Below, piece after piece: positions 55,880 to 64,000 of a DNA stretch of 64,000 bases. Below the pieces are notes generated by a model that was not told the origin of the DNA, ran no database searches, and saw only the letters and a list, made by a program, of their open reading frames with translations. The stretch lies in the NCBI GenBank assembly GCA_002007465.1, contig LNAC01000039.1:2368884-2432883 (forward strand), read 5' to 3'. How positions within the stretch are numbered: the first letter of the stretch is position 1; each line of letters opens with the position of its first letter. The translations under genes were made by a program, and so were the position numbers. The stretch comes from Ailurus styani. Lineage: Eukaryota; Chordata; Mammalia; Carnivora; Ailuridae.

Positions 55880-56540
55880 TCTCCAACCTGCTTCATCTTA
55901 TGTACAAAACTATTTGCTAATAAGTGAAATGAGAAGAGTGCAGCTGTAGAAAAAGTTTAAAAAAAAAATCTTCCATTCGCTAGCTGTAGGACTTGAAGAC
56001 TGTTACCTCCACTATAAAATGAGATTAACGATGTCTACTTTCCATCATCATTTTAATGGAGGGAGCAACAAGAATAAAGTACATAACACTGTGGAAGCAT
56101 GGGGTAGGTGATCATGTAATCAGAAAATTACATTCTCTGTCCTTATTACTTTTTTGCCACCTCTTTTTTTTTCTCAATTTGTATTTTTTTCTTTCTTCTA
56201 GTCCATTTCTCCTCCTGTCTCTCACTCTATTGGCATACATAATCACCTATAAATTTCCTCTCCTACCTCCCAAAATAACAAAAGTTGAGGAATTCTTCCC
56301 ACACACCCTCACCCCCTGCAAATATCATCATATCTCACTGAAACGCTTGCCACTTCGAGAACGCATTCTGAAAAGGTCAGGAAGAGAAACCGTAGTGGAC
56401 TGGCTGACAGAAACCGAGAGACCAGTTAGAAAAGCCCACCTTCTGACACGGGTTAACAACCCGGAGAAGAAAGTAACAGCTTAAGTAAATTAAAAAACTG
56501 TTTCCAAACACCACTTTTCTTTTTTATTCATTTAAGAAAA
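55880..56540. other. Unique sequence
   Basis: A 142-codon frame at 56056-56484 is hydrophobic early on because of TTTTC tracts; no domain recognised. Most likely chance. Confidence 0.45.
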
Positions 56541-56546
56541 TTTGCA

Positions 56547-56737
56547 GGGCACCTGAGTGGCTCAGTGGGTTAAAGCCTCTGCCTTCGGCTCAGGTCATGA
56601 TCTCAGGGTCCTGGGATCGAGCCCCACATCGGGCTCCCTGCTTGTCGGGAGCCTGCTCCCTCCTCTCTCTCTGCCTGCCTCTCTGCCTACTTGTAATCTC
56701 TCTGTCAAATAAATAAATAAAATCTTTTAAAAAAATG
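56547..56737 (+). mobile_element. Carnivore SINE
   Basis: GGCACCTGAGTGGCTCAGTGG to AAAATCTTTTAAAAAAA. Antisense to PDSS2, 40 bp before another forward copy. Confidence 0.92.
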
Positions 56738-56775
56738 AGCTCACAACCAAACGAGAATAAGAAATTTTGCTTCTA

Positions 56776-56989
56776 GGGCGCCTGGGTGGCTCAGAGGGTT
56801 AAAGCCTCTGCCTTCGGCTCAGGTCATGATCTCAGGGTCCTGGGATCGAGGCCCGCATCGGGCTCTCTGCTCAGCGGGGAGCCTGCTTCCTCCTCTCTCT
56901 CTGCCTGCCTCTCTGCCTACTTGTAATCTCTCTCTGTGTGTCAAATAATAAATAAATAAATAAATAAATAAATAAATCTAAAAAAAAAA
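56776..56989 (+). mobile_element. Young carnivore SINE
   Basis: Full copy with eight AAAT units in the tail and perfect AGAAATTTTGCTTCTA duplications (56760 and 56991). Confidence 0.94.
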
Positions 56990-57224
56990 AAGAAATTTTG
57001 CTTCTAAGCATAAAAAACCCTCTAGGATTCTATGTTACAGAGATACTAGGTTTCATCTAGATCAGGCTGTACTCCGCCTGAACCAGCATGCATTCCTCTC
57101 AGTGCCTCTCTTCAGGAGGGACACTGATGAGCCAGAGCACGGCTAGAAGACGGTGAATTCCTATACCGCCACATGCATGCCTGTAGAAAAAGCTCTGGAT
57201 GCTAGCTTTAGAGAACAGTTAAGA

Positions 57225-57740
57225 CGGTGTTCTCAAATTTATCCAGGCAAAGATGCAGTGAATGCTTACTGCATGGGAGGCATGGCGTAAACAACAGTGG
57301 AGGAGGACACAACGATGAGTGCTGGTGAGCTGTGGTCTCCCTTCCGGTGGATAATACAGTCTGGTTTAAAAATCCCAACAAAATGTGGCATGAGCTAATG
57401 TAGGGGATGAACAAGGGCTGCAAGAGCATGGAGAAGGGGCCACTGACATAAATGGGGGTGGAGAGGGGTGAAAGAGACTTCCCTGAAACTTAAGGATGAG
57501 GAGGAAGTAGCCAGGGGAGCTAAAGCTAGAAGGGGAAGTGAAGGGGGAATAAAAGGTGTTCCAAAGAAGAAGCAATATGGGGGACGGTTTGGAGGAAAGA
57601 CAGGAGGGCACAGCTATTTCCAGAACCAACGTGGCAGGATTCACAGCGTGTGAAGGGAAGAGTTGGTAGAACGAAAGCTGGCGGAAGGCATGAGAGTGGT
57701 CTATTCATCTGAAAGGGCTCCATCTGGGTAGGAGATAGAA
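57225..57740 (-). mobile_element. L2-type fossil, reversed
   Basis: GTGAATGCTTACTGCATGGG and a purine-rich continuation (GAGACTTCCCTGAAACTTAAG, AAGGTGTTCCAAAGAAGAAG) resemble reversed L2. Confidence 0.5.
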
Positions 57741-58144
57741 TTGCTGCAGAAACTGACACAACGAGATAAAAAATATGAAAACAGAGCAGGCCAATTTTGA
57801 CTCAACGTGAAGAAATTAAAAAAACAAAGCAGGCTCTGGTGATGCTGAGTCCTGTTAACAGAGATGTTTGGGAAGCTGCACAGCCTCTGACATAAACATT
57901 AGAGAGAAGCCTGGACTATTTGACATCTAAAGTTCTTTCTTACTCTGTGATTCTTCATGATTTCACCTCACTTATTTAATTATCTAAAACTCTACAATAT
58001 GTACAATAGGTCCAAAACCTGGAAGAATCCTTTATTGTCATCAAAATTAGAGTGTCATGAATGAAAGCAATATTAATACCTTGAAATCCTTCTCACTGAA
58101 GTTCTACAGAATTGTGTTCCTTTTAGCTCAGGTCAACTAAAACC

Positions 58145-58520
58145 TCATCATTCATTCATTCAACTAATTCAGACTGAACACCATCCAGGTGCTGTGTGCA
58201 CTGTGCGAGGCACTGACGCAATGGCGAGCAAACTAGGCATAGAGATTGTGGAACTTGCAGGCTAGTGGAAGAGACTGGAAATAATGAAAGAATCACAGAG
58301 ACAATGCAAAATTACAATGGCAGTAAATGCCACAAAGGAAGAAGATGGTACTGGGAGGGTTTATAATAGGGGAACTGACCTAGCGAGGAAAGTCAGAGGC
58401 TTTCTTGAGGAAGTGATGACTGAGCTGACACCCAAAGGAAGAAGAGATGTAAAAGGGGATAGTGGGAAGGGAACGGACAAGAAGAGTATATCCACAGCAC
58501 AAAACCAGGCATACGTGAGG
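58145..58520 (-). mobile_element. L2 fragment, reversed
   Basis: TCATTCATTCATTCAACTAA, GGTGCTGTGTGCACTGTGC, GAACTTGCAGGCTAGTGGAAG and TTTCTTGAGGAAGTGATGAC follow the reversed L2 3' end. Confidence 0.7.
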
Positions 58521-58573
58521 CTGAGAGCACTGTATGAAGTAAGTCTGGAGACTATCACAGCTATGCCCCCACC

Positions 58574-58758
58574 TTTTTTTTTTTTTTTTTGAGGGGGAGA
58601 GGGGCACTAAGAGAGGCAGAGAGAGAGAGAGATAACCTTAAGCAGACTTCATCCCCAGCACAGAGCACATCACAGGGGTTGATCTCACAACCCAGAGATC
58701 ATGACCTGAGCCAAAATCAAGAGTCAGACCCTTAATGGACTGAGCCACTCAGGCACCC
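58574..58758 (-). mobile_element. Carnivore SINE
   Basis: Poly-T, GAGGGGGAGAGGGGCACTAAG to GAGCCACTCAGGCACCCC, reversed. Flanked by CACCTTT-type repeats. Confidence 0.87.
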
Positions 58759-58984
58759 CGGCACCTTTCCATATAGCCTCTCAAATTCCATTTCTTCAAC
58801 ATATATGTACCAAACATGAGAGGCATACAAAGAAACAAGTGGTATAATAAAAGAGTTATAATAATAGATTCAAATACGTTTAAATTGAGTAATACAAGCA
58901 ACAGATACCAAAGATAGTAGAGTAACAAAAAGCTATCAGTACACAGAGGAAGAAAGAAAAATTCCTTCTTGCTAGAGGTGCTCC

Positions 58985-59900
58985 TGACAGTAGAGGTAGC
59001 ACTCAGACTGAGCCTGAGTTGGTCAGACTTTCCTGAGTAGAGAATGGAGGTAGGCCTGGAATGGGGTTAATGGAATGGAAAGAGGGATATCTGAGGAGAA
59101 AAGAGACAGGTTATGCATGTTAAGAAGGTGGAAGAATGAGGAGCAGGTTCAGGAGCTGTGGGGGCTACCCAATTGGGCAATATGTGAAGGTGAACAAGCC
59201 CAAAAAAAGACAGCTTAAAGAATGAAGGGCCTTGAGAGTCAGGTTCCAGGGTGGGACTTTAGTCTGCAGGCAATCTGAAGGCAGGGATGGTTTGTCAGCA
59301 AGAGAGTAATGTGATTAGAGCTAAAGACTAAAACTGTTACTCTGGGCCTAATATTGTTACTCTGGCAGTAGCACGTTGGGTGCGATGGAAAGGACAGAGA
59401 AGATTAGTTAGGAGTAGCTTCTTCCAATAGTCCAGGTGGGAGATAATGAGGGCCTAAATTAGGGCAGTGGCAGCAGCGATGGAAAAGAAGAGCTGAATGA
59501 TGGCCGCAGCACGGAGGTGGAACAGGCTAGTCTGGCCAGCTGACTGCATGAGGGAAGACCCTCATGCAGTGAAGGAAAGATAAGGGCTGAATGTGAGATT
59601 CAAACCTGTTTCCTGGAGGTGATGATGCTAGCATTCATGGGGATTGGAAGAAAAGAGAGAGTTAATGGGGAATTAATGAGCTCAGTTTTGGACATGTTAA
59701 CTTTGAATGCAAGAAAGACTTCCAGATGGAGGTGCCCAGCAGGTAGCTGGAAATGCTGTGGCTACAGATTTGGGAAGCATCTTCAAAGAGGTGATGGCTG
59801 AATTAGTAGGAATTGACGGATGAGTTTTTGAGAAGAGAAAAGAGGGAAGGGAAGGGATGAGAAGGGAAAAGGAATCTTGGAGAATTCCTTTACTTAGGGG
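58985..59900. mobile_element. Old purine-rich fossil repeat, family not named
   Basis: GAAGGGCCTTGAGAGTCAG, CAATAGTCCAGGTGGGAGATA, ATGAGGGCCTAAATTAGGGC and TTTTGGACATGTTAACTTTG are phrases seen widely in old mammalian interspersed repeats. Continues the reversed L2-like unit before it. No coding capacity. Confidence 0.5.
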
Positions 59901-60159
59901 ATGGAGGAAGGATGAGTAACCAACATGAAGGAACACAGCGGGTCCACAAACAAATAAAAGGGGTCTCCACAGATACACAGAAAGAAGCGTGAACAAGCAT
60001 GCACAATGGAGGCAGAGAACTATAACAGTGCAGTGTACTAGGGCCAGCAGCTGCCCCTTCCATGGGCTTTTCTGGTACTTATTATAACCTCTAGTTTCAC
60101 ACTTCAAACACCGAATAATAAAGATGATAGCAACGACACAAATGACTACAATGTCTTAT

Positions 60160-60355
60160 AATGCCAGACATGCCCTGCCTTCCATGCATATGCTCGAATT
60201 CTCACAAAACTCATGCAAGGTAACTGGTAATACCTCTTTACAGATGAGGAAAAGTAGAAAAAAGGTTGAGAAGTGTTCAATAATTACTAGTCACAGTAGT
60301 CAACTCGTAATGGAAGTACCAAGATCTAGACATAATTTGGACCCCAAAGCCTAGG
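60160..60355 (-). mobile_element. MIR, reversed, diverged
   Basis: TCTCACAAAACTCATGCAAGG, CCTCTTTACAGATGAGGAAAA and TTTGGACCCCAAAGCCTAGGC. Confidence 0.65.
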
Positions 60356-60359
60356 CTCA

Positions 60360-61735
60360 CTCATGCTTTATGGCCTTGCTATTTAATTATTGGCTCACAG
60401 GTACTACACACCTCACAAGCCTGTGAAAACCTTGAAGGTACTCAGGCTTGTCATCTTTGGATGCCCTGCACCTAGCAAAGTAACTGACATAGAACAGGTC
60501 TCCAAAAAAATGCAAGATGAGAGAATAAATAGCTTCAAGAAGTAGAACAGCAGATTCTCCATCTCACACATCCCACCCAAACAGCCCCACTACTATTCCC
60601 GACTTTCCTCATCTCTTCTGTTCTCCATTTGCCACATTGAGCCAGTCAGCTCTGCGTCTTGAGTCCCTCTTCCTGAATCAGAGAATATTCTTTAAGTGAC
60701 AGCCACAAAGGAGAAAAGCCCCAACAAACTCTAAAAAACATGCTGAGATTTTAATGCTACACTGGAAAGTTACCACATATGAGAATCATACCACATTAAA
60801 GGAACCTACTCCTTAAGTTTTAAATAGAGAGAACTCAATATATTGGAGTGTTTATGTGTTTTGTTTCCTCATTTAGGAGAAGTGAATGAATTCACTGCTG
60901 TATCAGTGCCCGTGAGAGAAGGCTGTCCTCACTTTGAACAGAAGGTAGGGATTAGTTCCAGATGGAGAGTTGAGGTAGGATGGCAGAACTGGGGCACGAG
61001 AGAAAACTTTTGAGATGTGTGCTCAAGACTTCAGAATTCTAACTTATGCCATGATCCAAATCACAATCTTTTGGTACATTTACAGTCAAATATTAAGGAA
61101 AGACTTTGCCACCTACGGAGAAAGGACCTTCACCCTTGAGTTAGCTCAAAGCACCTTGAAATAAAACTAAATCCGAAAGAATCAGTACTGCTCAGACCCC
61201 CACGAGAAGAACTCTCTCCAATGCTAACATCTAGAAGTATAGAGCTTTAGTATTTTATTATCCTACTTTAAATATATCCAATTCCAATAAGTCAATCTAA
61301 ACACTGTAAGCATCGAAGATAAATGTCAAAACTAACGTACATGAGGTGGGTTGACTGATAAGATTCCTAATAATGCTTTAGGACAGTCATTACAACTCCT
61401 AGACACAATTTTTTAAAGTTTATATACAGATAAATGAAAGGTAAGGATTGCCTACAATGTGCACGGTTTTTGCCAAAGAAGCATTAGAAATACTCTGATC
61501 TTTTCTAATTTTTTTGAATGTTGACCACAATCTGCTAAATTGATTTTGCACTAATGAATTGCAACCTGCAGTTTTTTTGAAAAATAGTGTTTTAAGTCTC
61601 ATAAAGTATATGATATATAAAGTCAAAAGAACTGGAAGCATAATGTAAAATTAATTAAGTAGGAATAGAATTATCACCATTTAAAAACAAAAAATCTGTC
61701 CATATACTAGAACAAATTTAGTGTTGCAAGAAACC
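60360..61735. other. SINE-free sequence, nothing recognised
   Basis: Part of an unusually SINE-poor 4.8 kb (58759-63571). No gene or repeat supported. Confidence 0.45.
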
Positions 61736-61739
61736 ATTA

Positions 61740-62010
61740 AAACTTTTTTAATGACATGGAAAAATACTTAAAATGTTAAATGAAGATAGAATATAAAACT
61801 GTATACATAATATCTCAATTATGTTTCAATATATGTACATATATATGCATATAAACAAGGCCAAGGACAAAAACTAGAAAAAAATATGGCAAACATTAAC
61901 GTTTTTAAATCTGGGCATCATTATATAGGTGTTCCATATACAAAGTGTCTTTGTATTTTTCTGTACATTTAAAATATTTTGTTTAAGAAATGAAAAGAAA
62001 CAAGATAGGA
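61740..62010 (+). mobile_element. Old L1M 3' end, forward
   Basis: AATGACATGGAAAAATACTTA, GAATATAAAACTGTATACATA, GGCAAACATTAACGTTTTTAA and TTTTTCTGTACATTTAAAATA resemble the old L1M 3' end. Confidence 0.65.
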
Positions 62011-62014
62011 AGCA

Positions 62015-63557
62015 AATACCCCTACATGGTATTAAGCGTTAATCAACAGATTTTTAGATTAAGGGTGATTTATTTCCTAAAATGCCTAAGAGCACAGATC
62101 TCTTTTTAAGTCTGGAGAAAAAAAAGTACTGTATTTTAAGAATAACAGAATTTTAAGAAGGCAGATGACTTACTATATTATAGCTGTGTTTCTCATTTCA
62201 AGAAAAAAATTTAACCCACATTTAATGAAACCCAGAGTCCTATGTTGGGTGCTTTGTGTGTTCTCATATTTCACCTTTAATTTCTCTAAGATTTAGACAC
62301 AAGGCCAATGTTTAAATGATATCAAAGAAGTGCTGTTAAAAAATATATAATTAGTAATTCAGTGACAGTAATATTACTCAGTTGTAAAAGAAAAAAATTA
62401 ACACTCATGAAAATTGTTTTAAAGCACTATAATTTGAGGGAGACTAAAAATAGTCTGCATGTCACAGATTTTTATATAAAATTAGCAGAAGAACTGGAGG
62501 TTAATTTCCATTGACAAAATGACCCAAATTGTATTATTCCTGCCATATCCATCCTGAGACTAAACTGCCCTAGCCTTGAAACAACTTTAGGGCCTGGGGT
62601 GACCAGCCCTTAGAATCTTGGAGCTGTAGCAGTCACTGACATGGCTCGAGGGCCACACACACATCCCACCCGAATTAAATCCCTGAGGGACATCAGGGCC
62701 AAGGAACTGCCTTACCAAAACCCCCCCAAAACTGCAATTAGGTTTGATGGGCATGTGGCAGGAGACAGGTGCTGGAAAAAAAAGGAAGTAAGAGAAAAGC
62801 AGAATGGGGCTGGGGCATAGGGGTTGTTGAGCAGGGCGTGGAAATCAAGCCAGGAGCTTTTCAGAAATGATTACTAACACCAGTAGTTTGATGATACGTG
62901 ATTGAAATAAAAAAGAAGCCTAAAATAATGCCAAGTAATGCCAATGATCAAGGTTGCAGCAAGATGTAAGCTGGCCAGCCACCTTAGAATTAAACCATAC
63001 CACCAGGGGGAAAAACAACAAAACAAAACCCACGAAGACTTTCACCCTCAAATGATAACTGAAGATTTAAAAGTATGAATGTAGAAAATCAGGGCCGTTT
63101 AAAAAAATAACATTTTGATCACACTGAAAACTGTTAAAATTACCTCATACAATAATTTTTATATACAAACCTCTTTTGTTCATATTTTAAAAAAGCACTT
63201 TAGTGTTGAAGCAGAGGGGTAGAAAAATTGAGTGCTGGAACACAGGCATCATTACACTCCACAGACACACGAGACTCACACCACCACTCATGCAGGAGGG
63301 CCCCTGGCTAAGAGCTAGCGCTGTGAATTACACCTCCTACTACCACCATCCGTCTGCGCGGAGAATAAATCAACCAAACATGAATGAGTGTTCCCTTAAT
63401 GCTCAGTGCTTTTCTCAACTTGCAGTCCTGATTTCAATAGACTCTGCCACTCAAAAAGAACTGCTCTCAGATTAATCTTCCATAATTTTCTATGGTTTTA
63501 CTCGGCTAGTATATAAGCACATATTTTTTTTATCCAAAAAGAATCTTTTTAGGAAAA
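62015..63557. other. SINE-free sequence, nothing recognised
   Basis: A 90-codon frame at 63203-63475 has no recognisable domain. A C-run lies at 62720-62727. Confidence 0.45.
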
Positions 63558-63571
63558 AAAAAAGAATGTCT

Positions 63572-63765
63572 TTTTTTTTTAATGATTTTATTTATTTATT
63601 TGACAGAGAGAGATCACAAGTAGGCAGACAGGCAGGCAGAGAGAGAAGAGGAAGCAGGCTCCCGCCGAGCAGGGAGCCTGATGAGGGGCTCGATCCCAGG
63701 ACCCTGAGATCATGACCTGAGCTGAAGGCACAGGCTTAACCCACTGAGCCACCCAGGTGCCCCCC
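63572..63765 (-). mobile_element. Young carnivore SINE
   Basis: Reversed full copy with AAAAAGAATGTCTT duplicated at 63558 and 63766. Confidence 0.94.
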
Positions 63766-64000
63766 AAAAAGAATGTCTTAACGTTAATACCCAATTTGTT
63801 TAGTACTTGGCGTATCAGTCCTATTAGCTAATGAAGGTGGTCGAATGGTGCAAAATTTAGACTATTTACCTCAGAACAAGTTGGAAAAGATGAAAAGGTA
63901 AAAGGTAAAAGATGAAAAAGGTAAAACCGGACATTCAGTTGGCTTTTACATAACATGAAGAGGTAGAGCCAAAAGTAAAGATACGAAAGCAGATGGGAGA

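Larger units (their letters stand above)
53502..64000 (-). other. PDSS2: PDSS2 intron 1 (3' portion)
   Basis: Everything upstream of the exon 2 acceptor in transcript direction. No exon 1 sequence (N-terminal region ending just before GLVHDS) was recognised up to the window edge, so the promoter and exon 1 lie beyond 64000. Contents are two groups of plus-strand SINEs, MIR and L2 fossils, a polypurine tract and a long SINE-poor part. Confidence 0.88.

Noticed and set aside
56056..56484. 142-codon frame with hydrophobic start
   Set aside because: The hydrophobic part is a translated TTTTC-rich tract; no start context, domain or neighbouring exon signal.

Overview
This is a 64 kb stretch of carnivore nuclear DNA, almost certainly from a mustelid (the weasel, ferret, mink, otter and marten family). 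The evidence is more than fifty copies of the caniform tRNA-Lys-derived SINE. The youngest copies have a mustelid-like 3' part (CTGCCTACTTGTAATCTC, then a CAAATAAATAAA tail) rather than the dog-type tail. Around them lie carnivore L1 3' ends and old mammalian L1M, L2, MIR and MaLR-like elements. There is no prokaryotic, viral or CRISPR-like content.

The only gene recognised with confidence is PDSS2, on the minus strand. It encodes subunit 2 of decaprenyl diphosphate synthase, which makes the coenzyme Q10 side chain in mitochondria. Two internal coding exons are present, in the right order and with compatible splice phases. Exon 2 is 53367-53501 (135 bp) and exon 3 is 9481-9679 (199 bp). The window therefore holds part of intron 3 (1-9480), all of intron 2 (9680-53366, about 43.7 kb) and part of intron 1 (53502-64000). 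Exon 1, the promoter and exons 4 onward were not found and should lie outside.

Layout by region. 1-9480: SINEs, L1 fragments, a large TA/GA microsatellite and a puzzling plus-strand open frame after a good splice-acceptor-like site (4327-4549). 9680-30000: repeat-dense intron with MaLR-like LTRs, L1M and L2 pieces, and a comparatively repeat-free block near 21.2-23.2 kb. 29.9-30.4 kb: a GC-rich island with a long G-run. 31-34 kb: MIR and L2 copies with nested SINEs. 34.4-35.5, 39.9-40.9, 44.1-44.8 and 50.4-51.2 kb: repeat-poor blocks dense in homeodomain, POU or nuclear-receptor-like motifs, the best candidates for intronic regulatory elements. 46.4-48.7 kb: an L1-rich area broken by several single-N gaps. 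53-54 kb: exon 2 between two plus-strand SINEs. 54-64 kb: a polypurine tract, L2/MIR fossils and a long SINE-poor stretch.

Seven single N characters mark assembly joins. In most of them the sequence before the N is repeated right after it, so they look like unmerged overlapping contigs or alleles. One (23506) appears to catch a heterozygous SINE insertion: the 160 bp before the SINE reappears after the N without it. I found no new coding system. The most useful leads are that polymorphic SINE, the unexplained open frame at 4.3 kb, and the candidate regulatory blocks in intron 2.
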